From: Oncomelania hupensis
Taxonomy: Eukaryota; Mollusca; Gastropoda; Littorinimorpha; Pomatiopsidae
Reading direction: 5' to 3'
Assembly (NCBI GenBank): GCA_036898135.1
Contig: CM072527.1
Span: 330,558 to 394,557, forward strand
DNA: 64,000 nucleotides
The notes under the pieces were generated by a model. That model saw nothing but the letters and a program-made list of their open reading frames with translations. It was not told the DNA's origin and did not search any database. Positions 48,476-58,299 of this stretch are shown here, in pieces (the first letter of the stretch is position 1; each line of letters opens with the position of its first letter). A program made the translations under genes and the position numbers.

Positions 48476-49169
48476 GCAGTTTAATCCTCTTTTCCTCCTC
48501 CCCTCGTTCTTCAGTATAATCTCTCTTCCTCTTCCCCGAGCTGTATGCATGATTATTATTATTATTACAGTACTGACATCGGACCTCGAAAGTGTAAAGA
48601 AAAGTAAACAAAACAAAGTATAAAAATCGCACAGCCTTAATAACCGTAGACTTTATCGATCCACATTGTGTGAGGGTGTTTTAAAATTCAATATTGGAAT
48701 ATATTTGATACAGTACTAATGCATATCTTAAACCGAGTAAAGGTCGACCTCGCAGTTTTGAATTAATTCCTTTGGTGTTTGTTTTTATACAGTTGATCCC
48801 ATTAGTTTGCGGTTTTCTTGGAGATGAACTGCTAAGACAGATTAATAAGCCCCTCCCTTCCCCTCTATCCATTCACCCCCACGCCAGTAAGAATTTCCAA
48901 ACCTACGTCATTGTTACAACTACTTTTAATTTAGACGGTGACTCGAGGCACTGAGTTATCTGTTCCTTTCTAATATCCTTAGCAAATGTCTGCCACAAAC
49001 TGCACATCTGAAGCGTTTCATTTCGCAATTGGCCAGTATGTTAGGGCAGCGCTTTCTTTTAGCCTTGACATGTACTTATGCTCCATATTGCATCATGAGT
49101 GTAATATTTAGTGTTTAGCGTGTGTTCAGCCCAGTTCTTGGTATAGATGATACTGTGTTTAGAATATAA
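48476..49169. other. Non-coding stretch, nothing recognised
   Basis: A short (ATT)5 is at 48551-48566. Otherwise no repeat or gene is visible. Confidence 0.4.
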
Positions 49170-49971
49170 TAATGATTGGAGTAAAGCTTACTTGAACTAG
49201 AAGGGCGAGACCCATATGTCTCGCATGCTCCTCTTTAACACGAAAATGAGTGCTCAGAAAAAAAAATGAAACGGGGGCATTAAAATGCCAAGAAATACCG
49301 ACTCTGATGTTTCTATACTCTTGACCTTGAGATGACCTTGACCTCCGGTTCCGAATACACTCATGTACTGTCAGATAAACTACAGGAAAAGTTGTATTAT
49401 GCAAAAAAACAACTGTGACCTTGGGATGACCTTGACATTTAATTACCTTGACCTTGAGATGACCTTGAACCTCACGTGACCTCTCATGTATGTCTGATCA
49501 AGTAACCAAATTTTGTTACATTCTATGGGTTAAATAAACAACCATTCCACTGTACGATGACCTTTTTTTGTATGTTTTTGAAAGGCCTCAAATAACATTG
49601 ACCTTCAAGATCAATGCAAAAACGGAACAAATATGAAAGACCAATATATCATCTCTAAATACAACAAGTTTGGACTTTAAATCTCTCATAATTTAGGGTC
49701 AAGGTCACTTCAAAGTACCTATACTAATCGATTTTGGACCTCTCCAGTAACTTGACCATGGAATGAAATTGACCAAATTTGTATAGTATATGTGCCGTCT
49801 CATTTATATCTATCATGTGTCAATGAATCATAAATTCAATATTAATAACCGAATAACCTAGTAAAAAGTGATTTTTTTTGTGACAAATTATTATTTTTTG
49901 CCTTACATCTGTTGACCCTGTTACCTTGACTTTGAAGTGAACTCATTCATTAACTGATCATTTATGAGGTC
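49170..49971. repeat. TGACCTTGA-rich dispersed repeat, left of the LTR element
   Basis: Five exact TGACCTTGA motifs lie within 147 bp (49322-49330, 49333-49341, 49427-49435, 49449-49457, 49460-49468). The repeat is interrupted at 49971 by the LTR element and resumes at 55576 with TCATGGGTATTCACC, CAAGTTTGGTTGTGATAG. Confidence 0.7.
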
Positions 49972-50445
49972 TGTTACGTTGAAACGCAAACGAAAGTATG
50001 TCTGAAACGCGCACGATAGATCTAATCGTTTCGTTTTGCAAAGTATTCAATAATGGAGTTTATTTACCTTTGATTTGAGTTTGCATTGTTGTTAGGAGAG
50101 GCTTTGTATAACGTTGATAATTTGCGTTAGTCGATATTATTGGAGAATTTTCTGGATCTGCGTGTTTACTCTCGATAGAAGTTTTTCCCGATGGATGTCG
50201 AGGTGAGAGAACGTTCCGGGTATGTTTAGAACTATATATGACGTAAGTCAGTGATGACGATCTTTAATTCTGTTTGGTTGTAACGCGTTATTCTAGAACG
50301 ACCTGAGGTCATCTCGAGTTGAGAGAAAAAATTATATATTCGATGCTCTGTGTGTTGTTGGGAGTTACACCTTATCAAGACTTCAGCATCGGGGCTGAAT
50401 CAAATACGGATAGAGAAAAACACCAACATCAAACGGAGTGTAACA
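49972..50445 (+). repeat. 5' LTR (474 bp)
   Basis: From TGTTACG to TGTAACA. It shares GTCAGTGATGACGATC, TGGTTGTAACGCGTTATTC, AGGTCATCTCGAGTTGAG and the terminal AACACCAACATC with the 3' LTR. Relative to the 3' LTR it lacks ~125 bp after TTGTTGGGAGTT, including the segment with AATAAA. Confidence 0.85.
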
Positions 50446-50448
50446 TTT

Positions 50449-50466
50449 TGGGGGTCAAGCCGCGAT
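50449..50466 (+). promoter_or_regulatory. Primer-binding-site-like sequence
   Basis: TGGGGGTCAAGCCGCGAT lies 3 nt after the 5' LTR. It begins with TGG, complementary to a tRNA CCA end, at the position expected for a reverse-transcription primer site. The first six bases match the tRNA-Pro type, but the rest does not clearly do so, so the tRNA is not assigned. Confidence 0.55.
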
Positions 50467-50946
50467 TCACGCCATAGCCAAGGGTTCAACTGCTACAACA
50501 AGCGAGTCAACATTACGAGAGGCAGTCATCGAAGGTAGCCGCCAACGAGTTGCGTCGAGAGGGGCCAACATACTGGGACTACATCCGATATGTTCGGGTT
50601 GACTGCAAGGGCGTGTAGTCGCTGAAGAGTTGCTTCGTGAGCGAACAACAGATCGGGACTACGTGGCTGCCGCAAGACTACGTCGAGGGACAGTCTCGGA
50701 GCTACATCGCCAGTATTACAGAGAGCGGCGAGCGGACGTCGCGTCTACTTCAGCACAGGAGCGTGTACATCAATACTAGCGTGGTGCAGCGTCGCATACG
50801 ACGAGGACAGCGGGGCCTACGTCAGCGAAGGCGACTAGTGACAAGCATCAGCGCTACTGCAGAAAGCGTGCTGTTCTAGAACAGCCTAGAAAGGTACAGC
50901 ACAGTCAAGAACTTTCCAGAAAAGAACTTTCCAGAAAAGCATCAAG

Positions 50947-51561
50947 ATGGCGGACCTCTGGCAGAAAGGGGTTGAACTAAATCTAAAAGGCAAACAGCTG
51001 ACGGAGTACGTCAAATTCCAGGAGAGAATATTGCGTGAAGAAAGAGAATTTGAACTGAAGCGTCTGGAAATTGAACAGCAGCGGCAAGAAAGAGAAGCTG
51101 AGCGTCAATACCAGCTAGAGTTGGCGCGTATCCAAAACAATCAGCATGCGCCACAAGTTATCAGTGACAACAAAGCTCCAAAATTGCCAGCGTTTGTCGA
51201 CGGGAAGGACCAGATCGACAGTTATTTGGCGAGATTTGAAAGGTTTGTCAAAAGCTCTAACTGGCAACCTCAAGACTGGGCGATTCGACTAAGTGCACTT
51301 CTGACGGGGCAAGCACTCGACGTCTACACCAGATTGTCGGACGATGACGCTAAAGACTACGACGTCTTGAAAGAGGCCCTATTGCAGTGCTACAACTTTA
51401 CAGAGAAGGGCTACCGTAAACGCTTCCGTGAATGCCGGCCTAAGTCAGACGAGACGCCAAAGCAGTTTGTGGAGCGCCTGTCGTCATATCTACACAAGTG
51501 GGTGGAGTTATCAGGCGAAAGGAAGTCTTACGACAGTCTCCATGACCTGAACTATGTATGA
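50947..51561 (+). CDS. gag: Gag of a Ty3/gypsy-like retrotransposon, truncated (204 aa)
   Basis: Gag packages the retrotransposon RNA in virus-like particles. The start ATG is in context CAAGATGG. Residues ~18-65 are a charged coiled coil (repeated REEREFELKRLEIEQQRQ-like heptads). Residues ~78-200 form a capsid-like region (KLPAFVDGKDQIDSYLARFE, then WAIRLSALLTGQALDVYTRL, then TPKQFVERLSSYLHKWVEL) typical of gypsy Gag. No CCHC nucleocapsid knuckle is present, because the frame runs into LTR sequence at 51549 and stops at the TGA 51559-51561. The leader between PBS and ATG (50467-50946) has no convincing gene. Full-length Gag would be longer and fused or linked to Pol. Confidence 0.8.
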   Translation: MADLWQKGVELNLKGKQLTEYVKFQERILREEREFELKRLEIEQQRQEREAERQYQLELARIQNNQHAPQVISDNKAPKLPAFVDGKDQIDSYLARFERFVKSSNWQPQDWAIRLSALLTGQALDVYTRLSDDDAKDYDVLKEALLQCYNFTEKGYRKRFRECRPKSDETPKQFVERLSSYLHKWVELSGERKSYDSLHDLNYV

Positions 51562-51581
51562 CGTAAGTCAGTGATGACGAT
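51549..51581 (+). repeat. 3' LTR remnant, left piece
   Basis: GAACTAT.TATGACGTAAGTC and AGTGATGACGAT match the 5' LTR at 50229-50260, so the gag-to-LTR junction is at ~51548. Its last 12 bases (51570-51581) are the target duplication of the LINE. Confidence 0.75.
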
Positions 51582-51659
51582 TTAATGCTCTGTGGGTTCG
51601 GGCAAATGGAATAGACCCAACGTTTCCCGGCGTGTCGTAAGAGGCGACTAACAGGGGTG

Positions 51660-51866
51660 ATGTTAGCACGGCATCACTGGGCGAAAGTCTTCTACACAGA
51701 AGTCACCGGCCAGGGCGGAGGAACCTCACGTTACTACAGGTTCAACGACCACGTGCTCAGGGCCAAGGCGAGCCACACTGTATTCGTGGATTTCGGCTGT
51801 GGCCAACAGCCTGGAGAGGATTGGGCCCTGCCAGGTCTTTTTTTTTGCCCAAGACACAACACATGA
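51660..51866 (+). CDS. Small upstream ORF of the RTE-like LINE (68 aa)
   Basis: It reads MLARHHWAKVFYTEVTGQ... and ends PRHNT. It is open in both 5' copies (here and 56921-57124), and their T-run lengths differ by three (T9 here, T6 there), so the frame is kept. Its TGA stop (51864-51866) overlaps the ATG of the EN-RT frame (51863) as ATGA, a stop-start arrangement known to couple ORFs in some LINEs. The function is unknown, and it could simply be leader sequence. Confidence 0.4.
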   Translation: MLARHHWAKVFYTEVTGQGGGTSRYYRFNDHVLRAKASHTVFVDFGCGQQPGEDWALPGLFFCPRHNT

Positions 51867-54800
51867 TGAGGCTATCCACTAATTCCATGCCGGATCGGTC
51901 GTCGCCCGGAACAAGGACCGCGCCTTCCGTTGGCCACCAGGACGGAGGTGAAAAGTATGCTACTGATGGACAAATTAGCAAGATCCGCACGAGAAACAAC
52001 ATCGTCATAGGAACCTGGAATGTCAGGACCCTAACTGCGGAAGGAAAATTAGAAGAACTGGCCCACGAGCTGGACCACTATCGATGGAACGTTCTAGGTA
52101 TCAGCGAACTGCGCTGGAAAGGCCTAGGTGAAACAACGACTGACAAAGGCCACAAGCTCTATTTCAGCGGTAGAGATTTATTTATTTATTTTATTTATTT
52201 AATCGTTCTTATATAGCGCTTTTCCAGCTCAAGAGCTGCTCAAGGCGCTGGCCGATACAGGATCTAACTCAAGCCGCCCGAGACGCCCATCCGCAGCCTT
52301 TGGGCGCATGGTCTGACGCACGGACAACTGAGCACAATCCTGGGCAGCCAGGGATGGGGGAGAAGGACCTAGGTGCATGCTGGGTGTTTTCTTGTCACCG
52401 GCACTCACCCGTCTAGGACATGAGCGTCAGGATCTTTAAAGTCCGTTATGATGGAATGTATGCGACACAGACTAGACCTCGGTTTATACTCTCATCCGAT
52501 GACAGGCACGAACACGGCGTTGGATTCTTGGTCCACAAGAACATTCTAGCCACTGTCATAGGTTGCCGCCCAGTCTCCAGTAGACTCATTACCATCCGTC
52601 TGAGAGCAACCCCTTTCAACATTACCATCATCCAGGCCTATGCCCCAACATCAGACTATGAAGACAGCGAAGTGGAGGATTTTTATGAAAATATACAGGC
52701 GGTCCTTGACCAAGTGCCGAAGAAGGACATAGTCATAGTGCAAGGCGACTGGAATGCCAAGGTTGGCCAAGATGCGCACCACAACTGGGGAGACACATGT
52801 GGACCCCACTGCAACAACGAGACAAATGACAGGGGTCTGAGGCTATTGGAGTTTGCCAGATACAACAATCTGGTAATGGCAAACACGCTTGGTCTCCACA
52901 AAAAATCCAGACGATGGACATGGCACAGTTCCGGCGGGGAACATCACAACCAGATCGACTACATCATGGTCAAGAAACGCTTCAGATCAAGCATCAACAT
53001 TGGCAGGACACGCACTTTTCCAGGAGCAGACATTGGAAGTGACCACGATCTCGTGATGATGTCTTTCCGGCTCCATTTGAAGAGAGTAAATACAGCAAAG
53101 TGCACTAGGCTGAAGTTCGACCTGGACAAACTGCAAGACCCGGAGGTGGCAAAAATATTTCAGGCCACAATTGGAGGGAAATTTGCACCACTGCTTATTT
53201 TGGGGGCAGGGGAAGTAGATGTCAACACCATGACCAATACCTTCAACTCAGCTGTAACAGATGCCGCCACTGAGATCCTTGGCAAGCACCGACCAAAGAA
53301 GAAGCCGTGGATCACACCTGAACTTTTGGATCTGTGTGATAAACGAAGAGAGTTAAAAAAGAAAAAGAACACCTCACAGGGAGCTGATGTCTACCGAAAA
53401 CTCAACAATGACATCCGAAAAGGCATGCGCACAGCAAAGGAGAACTGGATAGAAGATCAATGCCAGGAAATAGAGAACAATCTGAACAAGAACAACAGCA
53501 AGAAGGCCTACCAGACTGTGAAGCGGCTGACAAGTGTTAAACAGCCCAAAATCTCCACTATCCAAAGCAAGTCTGGCATATGCCTTACAGAAGAACAAGA
53601 AGTCTTGGACAGATGGACAGAGTACTGCTCTGACCTTTACAACCATACACCAAATGGAGACCCATCAGTTCTAGCATGTCCCGAGAGCAGAGAAGAAGAA
53701 GAAACCCTCCCAATTCTCCGGGAAGAAGTTGAGGCAGCAGTGCAATCGCTGAAGAAAGGGAAGTCAGCGGGAGTGGACAACATACCAGCGGAACTGCTAC
53801 AAGCAGGAGGAGAAGCGATGACTGATGCTCTCACCATTATCTGTAACAAGATCTGGCAGAGTGGGGAATGGCCTACACCATGGACCCAGTCGCTTGTCAT
53901 CACTCTTCCCAAAAAAGGTAACCTTCAGGAGTGTGAAAATTACCGCACCATCAGCCTCATCAGCCATCCCAGCAAGGTCCTCCTGAAAATAATACTCAAC
54001 AGGTTGAAACCACAAGCTGAACAAATCATAGCTGAAGAACAAGCAGGATTCATGGCAGGGCGAAGTACCACTGAACAGATTTTCAACCTCAGAATAATCT
54101 GTGAGAAATACCTACAGCACCAACAACATCTATATCATGTGTTCATAGACTTCAAGAAGGCATTTGACCGAGTCTGGCATGCAGCTCTATGGGCAACCAT
54201 GAAAGTGTACAACATCAGCCCTAAAATTATAGAAGTCATCAAAAGCCTGTATGACAAGGCTACCAGTGCAGTCCTCCATAACAGTGTCATCGGGAACTGG
54301 TTCAGAACAACAATCGGTGTGCGTCAAGGATGCCTACTCTCTCCAACACTCTTCAACATCTTCCTAGAGCGCATCATGTCAGATGCTCTTGCAGATCACG
54401 AAGGCACAGTCAGCATAGGGGGCAGAGCAATCTCCAATCTTCGTTTTGCGGATGATATTGATGGATTGGCTGGAGAGGAACAAGAACTTGAACAGCTTGT
54501 ACAGAGGCTTGACACCACCTCCAGAGCTTATGGAATGGAAATAAGTGCAGAGAAGACCAAAATGATGACCAACAACACCAATGGCATCAACACGGACATC
54601 AAAGTACAAGGCCAATCCCTCAACACAGTGCACAGCTTCAAATATTTAGGAGCCATTGTGTCAGACAGTGGGTCTCGACAGGAAGTCCTCTCCAGGATCG
54701 CACAAACAACTGCTGCCCTGACAAGGTTGAAGCCCATTTGGAAAGACAGAACCATCTGTCTACATTCCAAAGTAAGACTGCTGCGCTCTCTGGTCATCTC

Positions 54801-55242
54801 CATCTTCCTATATGCTTGCGAAGCATGGACCCTCACAGCAGATCTCCAACGAAGAATACAAAGCATGGAGATGAGGTGCTACAGAAGACTTCTGTGCATT
54901 TCCTATACCCAACACATCACCAACGACGAAGTCCGACAGACCATCACACAAGCCATTGGACAACACGATGACCTGCTCACAGTGGTGAAGAAACGGAAAC
55001 TCCGATGGAATGGCCACGTCACCAGATCATCAGGCCTTGCAAAGACCATTCTGCAAGGCACAGTGCAAGGAGGTAGAAGAAGGGGGAGACCGAAAAAGAG
55101 GTGGGAGGACAACATTCGAGAATGGACTGGTTTGACACTGAGCGAAGCCATGAGGGCTGCTGAGGACAGAGAAAGATGGAGTATGCTGGTTAAACGATCA
55201 TCTGTGGTGCCCCTACGACCTTCGGGTTATGGGACAGGATAG
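51863..55242 (+). pseudogene. Endonuclease-reverse transcriptase of the RTE-like LINE, broken by a SINE-like insert
   Basis: The protein nicks DNA and copies LINE RNA at the nick. The N-terminal EN part (NNIVIGTWNVRTL, then ELRWKG) runs to 52177. After the insert the frame resumes at 52498 (DRHEHGVGFLVHK) in another phase: AYAPTSDYEDSE, GDWNAKVG (~52745), the RT with FIDFKKAFDRVW (~54142), GVRQGCLLSPTLFNIF and FADDIDG (~54443), then the C-terminal GRRRGRPKKRWEDNIREW. The long frame after the insert (ATG 52420) starts inside the insert and lacks the EN N-terminus. The stop codon (55240-55242) is formed by the GGATA tail. The RT half looks intact. Confidence 0.85.
52178..52497 (-). mobile_element. 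SINE-like insert (320 bp) in the LINE EN domain
   Basis: The intact copy at 57433-57447 shows the empty site. The insert is flanked by only GAT (52175-52177, 52498-52500). On the minus strand it ends with AAAGCGCTATATAAGAACG and an (AAAT)n tail. The far end has CGGTTTATACTCTCATCCG. No clear tRNA A/B boxes are seen. Related pieces are at 9519-9660, 45555-45625 and 46165-46255. Confidence 0.65.
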
Positions 55243-55255
55243 GATAGGATAGGAT

Positions 55256-55570
55256 AGTGATGACGATCTTTAATTCTGATTGGTTGTAACGCGTTATTCT
55301 AGAATGACCTGAGGTCATCTCGAGTTGAGAGAAAAAATTATATATTCGATGCTCTGTGTGTTGTTGGGAGTTGAGTTGAGTTGAGAATTGTATGCAGTTG
55401 TTGATGTGTGCTGAATGAAAGTGGAAAATTTCATACGTCGACTTTGTGACTTGTATGCTGATTGAGCGGGTTGCGTGAATAAACGAATCTGAGCTACACT
55501 CATCAGTACTTCAGCATTGGGGCTCAATCCACTACTGATAGAAAACACCAACATCGAACCGAGTGTAACA
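55256..55570 (+). repeat. 3' LTR remnant, right piece (315 bp)
   Basis: It resumes with AGTGATGACGAT after the LINE tail and runs to TGTAACA. It includes GTGAATAAACG (~55475), a likely polyadenylation signal that is missing from the 5' LTR. Confidence 0.8.
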
Positions 55571-55575
55571 AGGTC

Positions 55576-55760
55576 TCATGGGTATTCACCATCTTACCAA
55601 GTTTGGTTGTGATAGTTGAAATAGGTTCTGAGTACTTAACAACTTTAAAGTTTTCCACAGACAGACGGCGGACAGACAAACGGACGGACGGCATTTCCCC
55701 CCCCCCCCCCCCCTACCCTCCCCCTCCCAAGTCATTTTTGGACCATTATATTTGCAAAAA
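55576..55760. repeat. TGACCTTGA-type repeat, right of the LTR element
   Basis: It contains CCAAGTTTGGTTGTGATAG, GAAATAGGTTCTGAG, the GACGGACGG end module and a C17-type run. Confidence 0.65.
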
Positions 55761-55995
55761 TCGGTTTGTTTGTTTTTTAAAGGGGGATAGGGGAAGGAGT
55801 GACGGTGGTGGTTTGAGTTCATAGCTCACATTGCTATGCATGTGAGTCAAACATGTAGATGACATTGAAAGCGTTTACAATAGTATTAATTTCTCTGGGG
55901 TATTTGTGTGTTTTTGTTAAACTAGACAGGCTGCGAAGGCTGCGCTAATAATCCACTTCATTTCATCGCGTGGAAGGAAGACAACAGATTTCCAC

Positions 55996-56011
55996 AATGG
56001 CTTCAGGTAAG
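55996..56011 (+). other. Possible tiny first coding exon with perfect splice donor
   Basis: CACAATGGCTTCAG followed by GTAAGT: a good start context and a perfect donor 10 nt after the ATG. No downstream exon is recognised, so this is only a candidate. Confidence 0.2.
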
Positions 56012-56120
56012 TCAAAGTGTATACTATGAACTATACATTTATCAGTATGATGATTTAAAGCCTGTTTAGGTGCTCTACCCCCGCCCCACCCCCCACCACC
56101 CGCACCCCACCAAAATATAT

Positions 56121-56121
56121 T

Positions 56122-56189
<68 letters not shown>
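56121..56189. repeat. (CAT)n microsatellite
   Basis: About 23 ATC/CAT units, preceded by CCCCACC-rich sequence. Confidence 0.95.
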
Positions 56190-56609
56190 AATGGTCCAAA
56201 TAGTATCCCGGTTTTGCTTTGTGTGTACGGTAAATGGTCTGCAATGTTTTCATTAGACATGTTATATCGTACGAATTATTTTAAACAGAACGAGAAAACG
56301 AGAAATATTGACTTGGATGGAAAGCAAGGAATGTAAGGCCAGAAAACAATAATATGTTGTTTTTTTTTACGGTAACATAGGGAAAAAATAAGACCTTTAA
56401 GTCGGCTCCTTTTTCTTTTTCTTTTTTTTTTTAAAACCTCTTCTACTTTGGGTGCGATTTTTTCGGCTTAAAAAAAACAAATTTTTCCAAACGATCCCAA
56501 AAAAGTTTAGGGTCAGGTCCAAAAATTAGGGTCGGTCGGGATACGGTAAATAGACATTTTTTTCAGGGAGATGGAGGGCAGCGGAGTGGGAGGGGGGGGG
56601 CACTAAGTT
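56190..56609. other. Non-coding stretch, nothing recognised
   Basis: A/T-rich with T runs and a G-rich patch at 56570-56600. Confidence 0.4.
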
Positions 56610-56891
56610 ATGGGATAGTCGATGACCTTAACCTACGATTTAACTTGAACGTTCATTTATGATTAAATAAACTACAGCAGAGGTTCTCTTTTGTCAAAAA
56701 CAACACTGACCTTGACATTGGGATGACCTTGGCCTTCACATTAAGGTTTATGTGTAATCAAATAACCCAGTGTTGATACATAACGTGGGGAAGCCTTAGA
56801 ATCATTCCACAGTACGGTGACAAGTGTTGACGTTTTTCATAAGGCCTAAAATGACCTTGAAGATCAAAACAAAACGGAACATATATTCTTA
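56610..56891. repeat. TGACCTTGA-type dispersed repeat
   Basis: GATGACCTTAACC, CACTGACCTTGACATTGGG, GATGACCTTGGCC and AATGACCTTGAAGATC, ending AAACGGAACATATATTC where the RTE fragment starts. Confidence 0.6.
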
Positions 56892-57725
56892 CGTGTCGTA
56901 AGAGGCGACTAACAGGGGTGATGTTAGCACGGCATCACTGGGCTAAAGTCTTCTACACAGAAGTCACCGGCCAGGGCGGAGGAACCTCACGTTACTACAG
57001 GTTCAACGACCACGTGCTCAGGGCCAAGGCGAGCCACACTGTATTCGTGGATTTCGGCTGTGGCCAACAGCCTGGAAAGGATTGGGCACCGCCAGGTCTT
57101 TTTTGCCCAAGACACACTACATGATGACACAATCCATTAATTCCATACCGGATCGGTCGTCGCCCGGCACAAGGACCGCGCCTTCCGTTGGCCACCAGGA
57201 CGGAGGTGTTCAGTATGCTACTGATGGACAATTTAGCAAGATCCGTACGAGAAACAACATCGTCATAGGAACCTGGAATGTCAGGACCCTAACTGCGGAA
57301 GGAAAATTAGAAGAACTGGCCCACGAGTTGGACCACTATCGATGGAACGTTCTAGGCATCAGCGAACTGCGCTGGAAAGGCCTAGGTGAAACAACGACCG
57401 ACAAAGGCCACAAGCTCTATTTCAGCGGTAGAGATGACAGGCACGAACACGGCGTTGGATTCTTGGTCCACAAGAACATTCTAGCCACTGTCATGGGTTG
57501 CCGCCCAGTCTCCAGTAGACTCATTACCATCCGCCTGAGAGCAGCCCCTTTCAACATCACCATCATCCAGGCCTATGCCCCAACATCAGACTATGACGAC
57601 AGCGAAGTGGAGGATTTTTATGCAAATCTACAAGCGGTCCTTGACCAAGTGCCGAAGAAGAACATAGTCATATTGCAAGGCGACTGGAATGCCAAGGTTG
57701 GCAAAGATGCGCACCACAACTGGGG
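56892..57725 (+). mobile_element. 5' part of an RTE-like LINE, cut by a second LINE
   Basis: From GTGTCGTAAGAGGCGAC it matches 51638 onward, includes the small ORF (56921-57124), the ATGA overlap and an unbroken EN start (NIVIGTWNVRTL, then TSDYDDSEVEDFYANL, GDWNAKVG). Homology ends after CACAACTGGGG at 57725. It shows the empty site of the SINE-like insert seen in the other copy. 5'-only LINE pieces are unusual; here the next LINE has inserted into it. Confidence 0.8.
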
Positions 57726-58299
57726 GAAGAGTTCAAGATGGCGGACAGGCAGTATGTTTACGTCTGAGTGGCTCCGGTAGTGTTGCTGTTCTAGGGTGTT
57801 TCGGCGAACAAATGTGATATATGATGTTTGAATCAGGTGTGTGACATTGATGTTTCTCAGTACTATGTATTTCTAAATGCCTACATAAATCAGCCATCAG
57901 AATATTAAAACATTTCTCGTTGTAGGATATAAACCAAGTGTTATAGGCCTCTTGTGTATCAATGCGGTCATGCACTTTGTGAACACCCGTCACAGTAATT
58001 GTAGGTGGAAATCAGGTGTAATTGGAAAAAAGCTCTCAACGAACCATGTGATATAGGCCTGTGGGCTTAGTGTCAGTGTCATTATATATTGTTGATTTCT
58101 TACCGTCAGCATAGCGTACATCTAATTCGTCGTCACTGCTACTGCTGTGTTAATGTGTTATATCTCTCCACTGTGAAAATTGTGACAACGAATTATCTAT
58201 TGATTTGCCAAACTTGTGAACTTGTGATTGCTCACGTTTTGTTCTTCTACTGCATTGGCATAATTGAGTCACACAAGCCTGAAACTGCGATTGCCCGCT

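Larger units (their letters stand above)
51582..55255 (+). mobile_element. RTE-like LINE, near full length (3674 bp), TSD AGTGATGACGAT
   Basis: The LINE is inserted in the 3' LTR with a 12-bp TSD (51570-51581, 55256-55267). It has a ~78-bp leader, a small upstream ORF, one long EN-RT frame and essentially no 3' UTR: it ends in (GGATA)n at 55235-55255. A single EN-RT ORF, minimal 3' UTR and short-repeat tail are RTE-clade traits. A SINE-like insert at 52178-52497 breaks the EN domain. Relatives are at 12929-15317, 22375-22605, 43511-44040 and 56892-57725. Confidence 0.85.
49972..55570 (+). mobile_element. Ty3/gypsy-like LTR retrotransposon, pol deleted, with nested LINE
   Basis: It begins TGTTACGTTG, ends GAGTGTAACA, and is flanked by AGGTC (49967-49971, 55571-55575). 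The repeat sequence on either side rejoins as in the uninterrupted copy at 23578-23650. In order it holds a 5' LTR, a PBS-like site, a leader, gag, then a junction directly into the middle of the 3' LTR. All of pol and the first ~257 bp of the 3' LTR are missing. An RTE-like LINE then sits inside the 3' LTR remnant. It is non-autonomous and cannot move without help. Confidence 0.85.

Noticed and set aside
52420..52497. N-terminal 26 codons of the long LINE frame
   Set aside because: They come from the SINE-like insert, not the LINE. The true EN start is at 51863.
58264..58299. Twelve extra codons at the start of LINE ORF1
   Set aside because: The frame there begins with TTG; the first ATG is at 58300.
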